Positions 51,227 to 59,988 of a stretch of DNA of 64,000 bases are shown piece by piece (the first letter of the stretch is position 1; the number at the start of each line of letters is the position of its first letter). This DNA is from Mycolicibacterium mageritense (GTDB taxonomy: Bacteria > Actinomycetota > Actinomycetes > Mycobacteriales > Mycobacteriaceae). The translations under genes and the position numbers were made by a program. Below the pieces are notes generated by a model that was given only the letters and a program-made list of their open reading frames with translations, did no database searches and was not told the DNA's origin. The stretch spans positions 4,278,001 through 4,342,000 of the forward strand of contig NZ_AP022567.1 of NCBI RefSeq assembly GCF_010727475.1, read 5' to 3'.

Positions 51227-51985
51227 ATGCGGATGGCTACTTTCAACATCCTGCACGGACGAAATGTCCACGACGGTGACGTCGACCTGGGCAGACTCGC
51301 CGATGCAGTGGCTGAGATCGACGCCGACATCCTCGCGTTGCAAGAGGTCGACCTCGACCAACCACGTTCCGGTAAGGCCGACCTGACCGCGATGGCCGCG
51401 GCCGCCATGCACGCCCAGCACCACCGGTTCGTCGCCGCGATCTCCGGCACCCCGGGTGCGACATGGATGGCGGCCACCGGACGTGAGCAACCCGGCACGG
51501 CCGCGTACGGAATCGCATTGCTGTCGCGGTTTCCCGCCGAGAACTGGCAGGTGCTGCGGCTGCCCCGGATCCCGGTGCGATTCCCCATGTACCTGCCCGC
51601 CATCCGACGGGTCCGCATCGTCCACGAGGAACCCCGAGCCGCCGTCGTGGCGCGGCTCGACACGCCGCTGGGGCCGATGACCGTCGCCAACACCCACCTG
51701 TCGTTCGTGCCCGGCTGGAACCGCGTGCAGCTGCGCCATCTCGTGCGCGATCTGCGCGGTTTCCCGGCGCCGCGGGTGCTCATGGGCGACCTCAACATGC
51801 GCGCGAACCGCTCGGTGGGATGGCGCGCGCTGGGCACCGCGCCGACATTTCCGGCCGACGATCCCGACCATCAACTCGACCACGTGCTGACCGACGACGA
51901 CACCCTCCAGGTCGAGTCGTGTGACGCTCCGCGGTTGGCGATCTCGGATCATCGCGCGCTCGTCGTCGACATTTCCCGGCCGTGA
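51227..51985 (+). CDS. Endonuclease/exonuclease/phosphatase (EEP) family protein
   Basis: 252 aa from ATG 51227 (a second ATG is two codons on). EEP motifs appear in order: FNILHG (5-10), ILALQEVD (about 35-42), ANTHLSFVPGWNR (about 147-159), MGDLNMRANRSVGW (about 185-198) and SDHRALVVDI at the end. Such proteins cleave phosphodiester or phosphomonoester bonds with Mg2+. DNA, RNA, inositol phosphate or lipid substrates are all possible. It has no signal peptide. Confidence 0.86.
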   Translation: MRMATFNILHGRNVHDGDVDLGRLADAVAEIDADILALQEVDLDQPRSGKADLTAMAAAAMHAQHHRFVAAISGTPGATWMAATGREQPGTAAYGIALLSRFPAENWQVLRLPRIPVRFPMYLPAIRRVRIVHEEPRAAVVARLDTPLGPMTVANTHLSFVPGWNRVQLRHLVRDLRGFPAPRVLMGDLNMRANRSVGWRALGTAPTFPADDPDHQLDHVLTDDDTLQVESCDAPRLAISDHRALVVDISRP

Positions 51986-52003
51986 CGTCGTAGGGTTCGT
52001 GAG

Positions 52004-55000
52004 GTGCACGTCACGTCAGCCGAGACGACGGAGCTGTTTGCCGGTTCAGCGGAAACACCGCTGCAGCTGGTGCGGGTGGCCTACACCGGGGCGAGCCCCG
52101 GCGAGACCGTGCGGGTCACCGGTGAAGGGCTGTCCGGCGAGGCGGCCGCCGAGCCGGGCGACGGCGTCGTCGAAGTGCCCGTCGCGGTCACCGGTGCCGT
52201 GCCGGGCGAAACCCGTACCGCGCGGGCCGCGGACGTGGCGTTCGAGTTCACCGTCGCCGAACCGGGCTGGACGATGTACATGATCAGCCACTTCCACTAC
52301 GACCCGGTGTGGTGGAACACCCAGGCCGCCTACACCAGCGTGTGGACCGAGGATCCGCCCGGGCAGTGCAGGCAGACCCACGGGTTCGACCTCGTGGCGG
52401 CGCACCTGGAAATGGCGCGCCGCGAACCGGAATACAAGTTCGTGCTGGCCGAGGTCGACTACCTCAAGCCGTACTGGGATGCCCACCCCGAGGATCGGGC
52501 CGACCTGCGCCGGTTCATCGCTGACGGGCGCGTGGAGATCATGGGAGGCGCCTACAACGAGCCGAACACCAATCTCACCAGCCCCGAGACTGCGATCCGG
52601 AACTTCGTGGCCGGCATGGGTTTTCAGCGTGACGTCATGGGGGCGCGGCCCGCGACGGCGTGGCAGCTCGACGTGTTCGGGCATGACCCGCAGTTTCCGG
52701 GAATGGCGGCAGACGCCGGACTGACGTCGAGTTCGTGGGCGCGTGGACCGCATCACCAGTGGGGGCCGATGCAGAACGACGGCGATCCCGAGCGCATGCA
52801 GTTTCCCAGCGAGTTCGAATGGATCGCGCCGTCGGGGCGCGGCCTGCTCACGCACTACATGCCCGCGCACTACTCGGCGGGCTGGTGGATGGATTCCGCG
52901 GCGTCGCTGACCGAGGCCGAAGCCTCGACATACGCGTTGTTCACCAAACTCAAACGCGTCGCGTTGACCCGCAATGTGCTGCTGCCCGTCGGCACCGACT
53001 ACACGCCGCCCAACAAGTGGGTCACGCAGATCCACCGGGACTGGAACTCCAGGTACATGTGGCCGAAGTTCGTGTGCGCGGTGCCGTCCGAGTTCTTCGC
53101 CGCGGTGCGCGCCGAGCTTTCCGAACGCGGTGTTGAGGCGTCGCCGCAGACCCGCGACATGAACCCGATCTACACGGGCAAGGACGTCTCCTACATCGAC
53201 ACCAAGCAGGCCAACCGGGCCGCCGAGGACGCGGTGCTTGACGCCGAACGGTTCGCGGTGTTCGCGGGCCTGCTCGGCGGGGCCGAGTACCCGCAGGCGG
53301 CGTTCGCCAAGGCCTGGGTGCAGCTCGCGTACGGGGCCCACCACGACGCCATCACCGGATCCGAATCCGACCAGGTGTATCTCGACCTGCTGACGGGTTG
53401 GCGCGACGCATGGGAATTGGGCACGGGCGCGCGCGACAACGCACTGGCGCTGTTGTCCGACGCCGTGGACGGTGCGGTGGTGGTGTGGAATTCACTGGCG
53501 CACAACAGAACCGACATCGTCACGGTGCGGCTGGACAAGCCGTTCGACGGTGCCGTTGTCGACACCGACGGACGGTATCTGCCGGTCCTGGTCGAGCACG
53601 GGGGCCTGACCGTCAGCTGGCTCGCGCGGGATGTGCCGTCGCTGGGCTGGCGCTCCTACCGGTTCACCGAAGGCCGGGGCTCCGGGTGGGAGCCGATCGC
53701 GGGCACCACCATCGAGAACGACTACTGCCGGCTGAGCGTCGACCCGGCACGTGGCGGCGGTGTCGATTCCGTCGTCCACGACGGCCGTGAGCTGATCGCC
53801 GACGGCGCTGTGGGCAACGAGCTCGCGGTCTACGACGAGTACCCGGCGCACCCGCAGGCCGGCGAAGGGCCGTGGCATCTGCTGCCAAAAGGGCCCGTGG
53901 TGTGTTCGTCGGAGGCCGCGGCTGACGAGATCCGTTGTTACCGTAGCGCGCTCGGGCAGCGTGTGGTGGTACGGGGCCGCATCGGAGACCTGCTGCGCTA
54001 CACCCAGACCATCACCCTGTGGCAGGGGCTGGACCGGGTCGACTGTCGCACCACGATCGACGAATTCGTCGGTGCCGACAAGCTGCTGCGGCTGCGGTGG
54101 CCGTGTCCCGTTCCCGGCGCACTGCCGGTCAGCGAGGTCGGAGACGCCGTCATCGGCCGCGGTTTCGGGCTGATGCACGACCGCGGGGACAGCGGCCGCG
54201 CGGTGGACTCCGCACACCACCCGTGGACCCTCGACAACCCGGCCTACGGCTGGTTCGGGCTGTCCTCCGCGGTGCGGGTCCGGGTCGGCGATGCCGTGCG
54301 GGCGGTCTCGGTCGCCGAGGTCGTCACACCGGACACCGCGGCTGCTCCCGCAGCGCGTGATCTGATGGTCGCGCTGGCACGCGCCGGGGTGACCGCGACG
54401 TGCAGCCGCGCCGACAAGCCCCGCTACGGCGACCTCACGGTGGACTCCAACCTGCCCGACACCCGCATCACGCTCGGTGGACCGGACGAGAACTCTTTCA
54501 CCGCAACCGTGCTCGCGGCCGCCGACGTGTCCTACAGCGACGAACTCAAGCGTCAGCTCGAACAGACCGGAACGGCCAGGGTGTGGGTGCCAGCCGCGGC
54601 GCCCCTGATCGAACAGTGGGTGCCGGGCGCCGATCTGCGCGCGGCGGCTGCCCTGCCCGTGTTGATCCTCATCGGTGACCTCGGCGGCGTCGTCGATGAC
54701 CTGGCCGACGCGGAGATCGTCGTCGAACAGGGTGCGCCCGCCGGCGCCGAACGCTTCGAATCACACACCGTGGCGGTGCTCAACCGTGGCGTGCCGGGCT
54801 TCGCGGTCGATCCCGACGGCACCCTGCACACGTCGCTCATGCGGTCGTGCACCGGCTGGCCGTCGGGAACCTGGATCGACCCGCCCCGGCGTACCGCGCC
54901 CGACGGCTCCAACTTCCAATTGCAGCACTGGACCCACACATTCGACTACGCACTGGTCAGCGGTCCGGGTGACTGGCGCGCAGCCCGGGTGGCCGCGCGC

Positions 55001-56149
55001 GGCGCGGAATTCAACCGACCACTGCTCGCGGTGCCGGCACACGGTGGCGGAGGCGGCCTCCCGTCCTGGGGATCGCTGCTGGAGATCGAGCCGGCAGGCC
55101 GCGTGCAACTCGGCGCGCTCAAGGCGACCGGCAACCCGCTGGCCGCCGGCAGTGTCCGCACGACCGGTCCGGCCGACGGCGTCACCCTGAGGCTCGTCGA
55201 GATGTCCGGCAGCACCACGGATGTGACCATCCGATCCGGGCTGCGCACGGTCTCCGCGGCGACGCACCTGAACCTGCTCGAGGAGCCGGGGCCGCAGCTC
55301 GCGCACGCCGATGGGTTGACGCTGCACGGATATCAGATCGCGACCGTGGCGACGCGGCTCAACCTGCCGCAGGTGCTGCGGGCCGACCACCGCCGGCTGG
55401 CTCCCGAGGCCGAGGCGGCCCAACCGCTCTACGCCAGGTACTGGCTGCACAATCGTGGCCCCGCGCCGCTCGGCGGACTGCCTGCCGTCGCCCACCTGCA
55501 CCCGGAGAACGTTGCCGCGCAGCCGGATTCAGAGATCGTGCTGCGCCTCACCGCGGCCAGCGACTGTACCGACGCGTCGCTGCACGGGCGTGTCCGGGTG
55601 CTGGTGCCCAAGGGCTGGGCCGCGGGCCCCGCGCAGCTGCCTTTCGTGTTGCCGCCCGACGAGCATCTGGAGACCGACGTGGTGGTGCGGGCGCCTGCCG
55701 GCACCGAACCCGGCCGCTACCCTGTGCGGGTCGAACTCGCGGTCACCGGCAGCGACTCGGGCTCGATGCCGCCGTCGTGGCGGCAGGTGGTCGAGGACGT
55801 CTGCATCGTCACCGTGGGTGACGGTGGGGGAGAAGTGCTCAAACTGGTGTCCGAGCCGCAGCCGATCGAGGTGAAAGCCGGTGAGACCGCCCGGCTTTCG
55901 GCGACCGTCGGCACCGATGCGGCCGCGGGCCTGACGGCCGAGGCGCACCTGATCAGCCCGTGGGGCACCTGGGAGTGGATGGGCCCGGCCGCGGCGGGCG
56001 CCGATGTGCCCGCCCGCGGCACGGTCGAGATCGGGTTCGACGTCACGCCGCCCGCCTGGCTCGAACCCGGCGAATGGTGGGCCCTGATCCGGGTCGGTTG
56101 TGCGGGGCGCCTGCTGTACACGCCCGCGGTGAAGGTCGCGGTCCGATGA
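52004..56149 (+). CDS. Alpha-mannosidase, glycoside hydrolase family 38
   Basis: 1381 aa from GTG 52004. The GH38 active site is seen: HFHYDPVWW (96-104) binds zinc and mannose, WQLDVFGHD (220-228) has the nucleophile Asp223, and AYGAHHDAITGSE lies near 445. The C-terminal 800 residues form the usual beta-rich domains. There is no signal peptide, so it is cytosolic, probably trimming alpha-mannosides from mannosylated lipids, proteins or polymers. It corresponds to Rv0648. Its ATGA end overlaps the next gene, giving an operon with a ROK sugar kinase. Confidence 0.94.
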   Translation: MHVTSAETTELFAGSAETPLQLVRVAYTGASPGETVRVTGEGLSGEAAAEPGDGVVEVPVAVTGAVPGETRTARAADVAFEFTVAEPGWTMYMISHFHYDPVWWNTQAAYTSVWTEDPPGQCRQTHGFDLVAAHLEMARREPEYKFVLAEVDYLKPYWDAHPEDRADLRRFIADGRVEIMGGAYNEPNTNLTSPETAIRNFVAGMGFQRDVMGARPATAWQLDVFGHDPQFPGMAADAGLTSSSWARGPHHQWGPMQNDGDPERMQFPSEFEWIAPSGRGLLTHYMPAHYSAGWWMDSAASLTEAEASTYALFTKLKRVALTRNVLLPVGTDYTPPNKWVTQIHRDWNSRYMWPKFVCAVPSEFFAAVRAELSERGVEASPQTRDMNPIYTGKDVSYIDTKQANRAAEDAVLDAERFAVFAGLLGGAEYPQAAFAKAWVQLAYGAHHDAITGSESDQVYLDLLTGWRDAWELGTGARDNALALLSDAVDGAVVVWNSLAHNRTDIVTVRLDKPFDGAVVDTDGRYLPVLVEHGGLTVSWLARDVPSLGWRSYRFTEGRGSGWEPIAGTTIENDYCRLSVDPARGGGVDSVVHDGRELIADGAVGNELAVYDEYPAHPQAGEGPWHLLPKGPVVCSSEAAADEIRCYRSALGQRVVVRGRIGDLLRYTQTITLWQGLDRVDCRTTIDEFVGADKLLRLRWPCPVPGALPVSEVGDAVIGRGFGLMHDRGDSGRAVDSAHHPWTLDNPAYGWFGLSSAVRVRVGDAVRAVSVAEVVTPDTAAAPAARDLMVALARAGVTATCSRADKPRYGDLTVDSNLPDTRITLGGPDENSFTATVLAAADVSYSDELKRQLEQTGTARVWVPAAAPLIEQWVPGADLRAAAALPVLILIGDLGGVVDDLADAEIVVEQGAPAGAERFESHTVAVLNRGVPGFAVDPDGTLHTSLMRSCTGWPSGTWIDPPRRTAPDGSNFQLQHWTHTFDYALVSGPGDWRAARVAARGAEFNRPLLAVPAHGGGGGLPSWGSLLEIEPAGRVQLGALKATGNPLAAGSVRTTGPADGVTLRLVEMSGSTTDVTIRSGLRTVSAATHLNLLEEPGPQLAHADGLTLHGYQIATVATRLNLPQVLRADHRRLAPEAEAAQPLYARYWLHNRGPAPLGGLPAVAHLHPENVAAQPDSEIVLRLTAASDCTDASLHGRVRVLVPKGWAAGPAQLPFVLPPDEHLETDVVVRAPAGTEPGRYPVRVELAVTGSDSGSMPPSWRQVVEDVCIVTVGDGGGEVLKLVSEPQPIEVKAGETARLSATVGTDAAAGLTAEAHLISPWGTWEWMGPAAAGADVPARGTVEIGFDVTPPAWLEPGEWWALIRVGCAGRLLYTPAVKVAVR

Positions 56150-56754
56150 CGGTCGCGGCGCGGGTCGCGGGAAAACCGGTGCCGGTCACGGAGATCGACC
56201 GGCGTGAAGCGATCCTGCGGGCGGGCAATCGGGCTTCGGCGCTGCCGCGTCCCGGCACGAGTGAGGGCCGTCAGCTGCGGCGCTGGTTGACCCAGCTCGC
56301 GGTGGCCGAGCGGGTGGTCGCCGACGAGGCGGCGGCTCGGTGCCTGGTCGAGGACGGCGCTCCCACCGAGGATGCGGTGCTGCCCGACACCGCGGCGCGG
56401 TTGGAGATCGGCAGCGTCGCGGCCTCGACACTGGCCCTCCCGCTGGCCCGTGCGGTGTTCGCCGACATCGGCGCAGCCGTCGTCGTCACCGACGCCGACA
56501 TCGCCGCCTACCATGCCCGCAACCCGCTGCGGTTCGCCACGAAATGCACTGTGCCGCACGGGTGGAACACGAGACCCGAGGCGCCCCCGCTGCACGAGGT
56601 GTCCGACCGCATCGCGCGGCTGCTGCGCGGGGCCGCCCAGCGGCGCGCCTTCCGGCTGTGGCTCGATGCCCGCTGCGCGGCCACGGTCGAACTCGCACCC
56701 GGCTACGAGCACCCCGGTGACCCCCGCCAGCCCGACAACACCCACAAACACTGA
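56146..56754 (+). CDS. DUF7158-like protein (Rv0649/FabD2-like)
   Basis: 202 aa from ATG 56146, overlapping the mannosidase stop by 4 bp. The orthologous M. tuberculosis gene is called fabD2, but the present sequence lacks the GHSxG acyltransferase motif. The pattern (VAARVAGKPVPVTEIDRRE, a helix LRRWLTQLAVAERVV, then TDADIAAYHARNP) looks more like the N-terminal and connecting parts of SurA/PrsA-type foldases, without a signal peptide. Its tight place between a mannosidase and a sugar kinase suggests a helper role. Confidence 0.7.
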   Translation: MTVAARVAGKPVPVTEIDRREAILRAGNRASALPRPGTSEGRQLRRWLTQLAVAERVVADEAAARCLVEDGAPTEDAVLPDTAARLEIGSVAASTLALPLARAVFADIGAAVVVTDADIAAYHARNPLRFATKCTVPHGWNTRPEAPPLHEVSDRIARLLRGAAQRRAFRLWLDARCAATVELAPGYEHPGDPRQPDNTHKH

Positions 56755-56768
56755 TTGGCGCATCATCG

Positions 56769-57674
56769 ATGACCCTCACCCTCGCGCTCGACATCGGCGG
56801 AACCAAGATCGCCACCGGGCTCGTCGACCCCGACGGCACCCTGGTGTACCAGGCCAAACTGCCCACTCCGGACGGCGACGCCGAAACCGTGTGGGCCGTC
56901 GTCGAACAACTGCTCGCCGAGACGCTGGCAGCGGCCGACGGCACCGTGCGTGGCGTAGGGGTCGCGTCGGCCGGTCCCATCGACCTGCCGAGCGGCACCG
57001 TCAGCCCCATCAACATCACCGAGTGGCAACGCTTTCCGATCGTGCAGCGGGTCGAGTCGGCGACCGGGCTGCCCGTGCGCCTCGGTGGCGACGGGCTGTG
57101 CATGGCGTTGGGGGAGCAGTGGCGCGGCGCGGGGCAGGGCGCTGAGTTCCTGCTCGGCATGGTGGTCTCGACCGGTGTCGGTGGCGGCCTGGTGCTCGAC
57201 AGCGCACCGTATGACGGGCGCACGGGCAACGCGGGCCACGTCGGGCATGTCATCGTCGACCCCGACGACGGCACCCTGTGCACGTGCGGCGCCCACGGGT
57301 GCGTCGAGACCGTCGCGTCCGGCCCCAACATGGCGCGCTGGGCCCGCGGGCAGGGCTGGGATGCGCCGCCCGAGGCCGACGCGAAAGAGCTCGCCGACGC
57401 CGCGCTCGCGGGTGAGCCCGTGGCGCTGAAGGCATTTCAACGTGGGGCGCGGGCCATCGCGGCGATGATCGCCTCCGTCGGCGCGGTGTGCGACCTCGAT
57501 CTCGTGGTGATCGGTGGCGGCGTCGCCAAATCGGGCGAGCTGCTGTTCGGACCGATCAGGGCGGCTTTGGTGTCTTACGCGGGACTGGATTTCCTGCGGG
57601 AGATGCGCGTGGTGCCCGCCGCGCTCGGCGGCGATGCCGGGCTGGTGGGTGCGGCCGCTCTCTTGCGGGGCTGA
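56769..57674 (+). CDS. ROK-family sugar kinase (Rv0650-like)
   Basis: 301 aa from ATG 56769, 14 bp after the previous gene. The ATP motif LDIGGTKIATG is at 5-15. The ROK zinc motif CTCGAHGCVET lies near 178-188, and GTGVGGGLVLD-like glycine loops are near 140-150. It probably phosphorylates mannose or glucose released by the upstream mannosidase. Its last 100 bp overlap the convergent HxlR gene. Confidence 0.92.
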   Translation: MTLTLALDIGGTKIATGLVDPDGTLVYQAKLPTPDGDAETVWAVVEQLLAETLAAADGTVRGVGVASAGPIDLPSGTVSPINITEWQRFPIVQRVESATGLPVRLGGDGLCMALGEQWRGAGQGAEFLLGMVVSTGVGGGLVLDSAPYDGRTGNAGHVGHVIVDPDDGTLCTCGAHGCVETVASGPNMARWARGQGWDAPPEADAKELADAALAGEPVALKAFQRGARAIAAMIASVGAVCDLDLVVIGGGVAKSGELLFGPIRAALVSYAGLDFLREMRVVPAALGGDAGLVGAAALLRG

Positions 57675-58009
57675 GCCTTTCGCGTCTCGCGCCGCATGTG
57701 AACGCGGCCCCAGTCGCACAGGCTCTGCAGCACGGGCGCCAGCGTCATGCCGTACTCCGAGATCGAGTAGTGCACGCACGGCGGGATGGTGCCCGCGTCG
57801 TGACGGTCGATGATGCCGTCGGCCACCAGCTCGTGCAGATGCCGGATGAGCATGCGCTCGGTGATGTCGGGAATGCTGCGCCGGAGCTCGGCCGTGCGCA
57901 TGGGGCCGTCACACAACCGCCACAGGATGGTGCCCTTCCATCTGCCGTCGATGACCGAAAGCGTCGCGTCTATCGGGCAGTCACCGATCTCCTTCTTCGA
58001 CACCGCCAC
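57575..58009 (-). CDS. HxlR-family regulator
   Basis: 144 aa. The winged helix (about 10-100) contains CPIDATLSVIDGRWKGTILWRL, the Cys-containing HxlR start, and DITERMLIRHLHELVADGII. The last 40 residues are Arg/Pro/Ser-rich and probably disordered; they lie within the 100-bp overlap with the ROK kinase, which is long for real overlapping genes, so the functional end may be earlier. It diverges from the DUF1772 gene, with a palindrome between them. Confidence 0.85.
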   Translation of the reverse strand: MAVSKKEIGDCPIDATLSVIDGRWKGTILWRLCDGPMRTAELRRSIPDITERMLIRHLHELVADGIIDRHDAGTIPPCVHYSISEYGMTLAPVLQSLCDWGRVHMRRETRKAQPRKRAAAPTSPASPPSAAGTTRISRRKSSPA

Positions 58010-58031
58010 GGCAGGCCTCCCCGCACGTTGA

Positions 58032-58049
58032 ACTGACTAATTTGTCAGT
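58032..58049. promoter_or_regulatory. Operator between HxlR and DUF1772 genes
   Basis: ACTGAC-TAATTT-GTCAGT, perfect 6-bp inverted arms around an AT-rich centre, 22 bp from the HxlR start. Size and symmetry suit an HxlR dimer. Confidence 0.65.
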
Positions 58050-58088
58050 ACCTTGTTTTGTGACAGCATAACGACCAGGCTCGACGAC

Positions 58089-58541
58089 ATGGAACAGATC
58101 GTGCAGATCCTTGCCATCGTGGTCACCGGACCGCTCGTCGGCGTCGAGTTCGGGGTCGCGGCATTCCTCAACCCGATCCTCGGGCGGCTGCCCGACGAGG
58201 CCTACCGGCAGGCCCGCGGCGCCGGCAGCCGGATCTTCGGGACCGTGATGCCGTTCTGGTACTGCACCGCGGCGGTCCTGTTGATCGCGGCCACGCTGAT
58301 CAACCCCGGCTTGCCGCTCATCGCCGCGGTGGTGTTGATGGGTGCGGTGATGGTGCTGACGCTCACCACGCTGGTGCCGATCAACAACCGCATCGCGGCC
58401 TGGGCGGGCGGACCTGCCGACACCGCCGCTGCCCCGCCCGAGCTGGCGCATCGCTGGGATCGGCTGCACCGGGTGCGCGTGGCACTGTTGGCGGTGCTGC
58501 TCGTGCTGGTGGTGACGGCTGCGGTGGCAGGGCTCGATTAG
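58089..58541 (+). CDS. DUF1772 membrane protein (anthrone-oxygenase-like)
   Basis: 150 aa from ATG 58089. Four hydrophobic helices (about 3-22, 46-66, 70-92 and 128-148) with the family's VEFGVAAFLNPIL and LVPINNRIAAW stretches. The DUF1772 family includes fungal anthrone oxygenase-like proteins, but most bacterial members are uncharacterised and commonly lie next to a HxlR or MarR gene. Redox stress or detoxification is likely (inference). Confidence 0.82.
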   Translation: MEQIVQILAIVVTGPLVGVEFGVAAFLNPILGRLPDEAYRQARGAGSRIFGTVMPFWYCTAAVLLIAATLINPGLPLIAAVVLMGAVMVLTLTTLVPINNRIAAWAGGPADTAAAPPELAHRWDRLHRVRVALLAVLLVLVVTAAVAGLD

Positions 58542-58561
58542 GAAGTGCGCGCGTGTTCGGC

Positions 58562-58838
58562 TACCCTTGACGCGTTCCACCGAAGACCGTCGGTCACCGA
58601 TGAGCGCTTGCGCGAAGAGTAAGCACTCGAGCAATCGGTTGAAGGTCCGGATCGCTCTGTTGTTCATCGCGCAAGCGGTGCATCAGAGACCCGGCGGCCC
58701 ACGCAGGAGGACGAGGCCAGTTAGATCTGCGGGCCGACACCCGCGTATTTTTCCGCCCCGACCTGTCTGCGTCGGGGCGTTCGTCGTTTCCGGCCCCAAG
58801 TTGGTGGAGCACCCGATACCCACCACAAGGAGGCATGC
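58562..58838 (+). ncRNA. 5' leader of the rplJ-rplL operon, L10-leader type
   Basis: No reading frame fits these 277 bases. TACCCT at 58562-58567 (with TTAGGA 18 bp upstream) is a possible -10, and TTGACG follows at 58567-58572. The leader ends in a perfect 9-bp hairpin CGCCCCGAC / GTCGGGGCG (58754-58762 and 58771-58779). In many bacteria L10 with L7/L12 binds such a leader to repress its own translation. AAGGAGG (58830-58836) is the rplJ ribosome binding site. Structural detail is inferred. Confidence 0.6.
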
Positions 58839-59366
58839 ATGGCCAAGGCTGACAAGGCCACGGCGGTTGCCGACATTGCCGAGCAGTTCAAGGAGTCGAC
58901 GGCCACCGTCGTCACCGAGTACCGCGGGCTGACCGTGGCACACCTGGCTGAGCTCCGCCGTTCCCTCGGCGACTCCGCCACGTACACCGTCGCCAAGAAC
59001 ACTCTGGTGAAGCGCGCCGCTTCCGAAGCCGGCATTGAAGGCCTCGACGAACTGTTCGCCGGCCCCACGGCGATCGCGTTCGTCAAGGGCGAGCCGGTCG
59101 ACGCCGCCAAGGCGATCAAGAAGTTCGCCAAGGACAACAAGGCGCTCGTCATCAAGGGCGGCTACATGGACGGCAGGGCGCTGTCCATCGCCGAGGTCGA
59201 GAAGATCGCCGACCTGGAGTCCCGCGAGGTGCTGCTGGCCAAGCTGGCAGGCGCCATGAAGGGCAACCTGTCCAAGGCTGCCGGTCTGTTCAACGCGCCC
59301 GCTTCTCAGGTGGCCCGGCTCGCTGCCGCGCTGCAGGAGAAGAAGGCCGCCGAGGAAGCCGCTTAA
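58839..59366 (+). CDS. rplJ: 50S ribosomal protein L10
   Basis: 175 aa. The N-terminal RNA-binding part has ATVVTEYRGLTVAHLAELRR (about 24-43) and NTLVKRAASEAGIEGL. The C-terminal helix near 140-175 (AGLFNAPASQVARLAAALQE) carries L7/L12 dimers. It forms the base of the ribosomal stalk and is the likely repressor of its own operon. rplL follows after 57 bp. Confidence 0.98.
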   Translation: MAKADKATAVADIAEQFKESTATVVTEYRGLTVAHLAELRRSLGDSATYTVAKNTLVKRAASEAGIEGLDELFAGPTAIAFVKGEPVDAAKAIKKFAKDNKALVIKGGYMDGRALSIAEVEKIADLESREVLLAKLAGAMKGNLSKAAGLFNAPASQVARLAAALQEKKAAEEAA

Positions 59367-59423
59367 CCGCAACCGCTCAACCCACCCAAACATCTGTAAG
59401 AAGAATCAGGAAGGACCATCACC

Positions 59424-59810
59424 ATGGCCAAGCTGTCCACCGAAGAACTGCTCGACGCGTTCAAGGAAATGACCCTGCTGGAGCTCTCTGAGTTCGTGAA
59501 GCAGTTCGAGGAGACCTTCGAGGTCACCGCCGCCGCTCCGGTCGCCGTTGCCGCCCCCGGTGCCGCCCCGGCCGCCGCCGAGGCCGCCGAGGAGCAGTCG
59601 GAGTTCGACGTCATCCTCGAGAGCGCCGGCGAGAAGAAGATCGGCGTCATCAAGGTCGTCCGCGAGATCGTCTCCGGCCTGGGCCTGAAGGAAGCCAAGG
59701 ATCTCGTCGACAGCGCCCCCAAGCCGCTGCTCGAGAAGGTCGCCAAGGAAGCCGCCGACGACGCCAAGGCCAAGCTCGAGGCCGCGGGCGCGACGGTCAC
59801 CGTCAAGTAG
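59424..59810 (+). CDS. rplL: 50S ribosomal protein L7/L12
   Basis: 128 aa. The N-terminal dimerisation helices (1-35) and an Ala/Pro-rich hinge (about 38-58) precede the globular domain with GEKKIGVIKVVREIVSGLGL and KEAKDLVDSAPK, the factor-binding surface. It has the usual length and very high alanine content. AGGAAGG (59410-59416) is the ribosome binding site. A strong terminator follows 11 bp after the stop. Confidence 0.98.
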   Translation: MAKLSTEELLDAFKEMTLLELSEFVKQFEETFEVTAAAPVAVAAPGAAPAAAEAAEEQSEFDVILESAGEKKIGVIKVVREIVSGLGLKEAKDLVDSAPKPLLEKVAKEAADDAKAKLEAAGATVTVK

Positions 59811-59821
59811 TTTTCGCCGAC

Positions 59822-59863
59822 GCAAAAATCCCCCGAATCTTCGCGGATTCGGGGGATTTTTGC
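59822..59863 (+). terminator. Terminator after rplL
   Basis: GCAAAAATCCCCCGAATC (59822-59839) and its perfect 18-bp reverse complement (59846-59863) around a TTCGCG loop. The T5 run in the right arm makes it a good factor-independent terminator for the L10-L12 operon. Confidence 0.9.
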
Positions 59864-59900
59864 TGTTCGTGGGGGTATATAGCCGGTATCCGGTACAACG

Positions 59901-59931
59901 TTGAAACTCGGCAGCCGCGGTGCGCTATGGT
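59901..59931 (+). promoter_or_regulatory. Candidate mkl promoter
   Basis: TTGAAA (59901-59906), a 19-bp spacer and TATGGT (59926-59931), 57 bp upstream of the mkl start. The spacer is slightly long. Confidence 0.45.
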
Positions 59932-59988
59932 GACTCAAACCACAGGCGGGTTGCAGGTGAATCGCGGACGTAGGCGGAAGGGTCTCGG

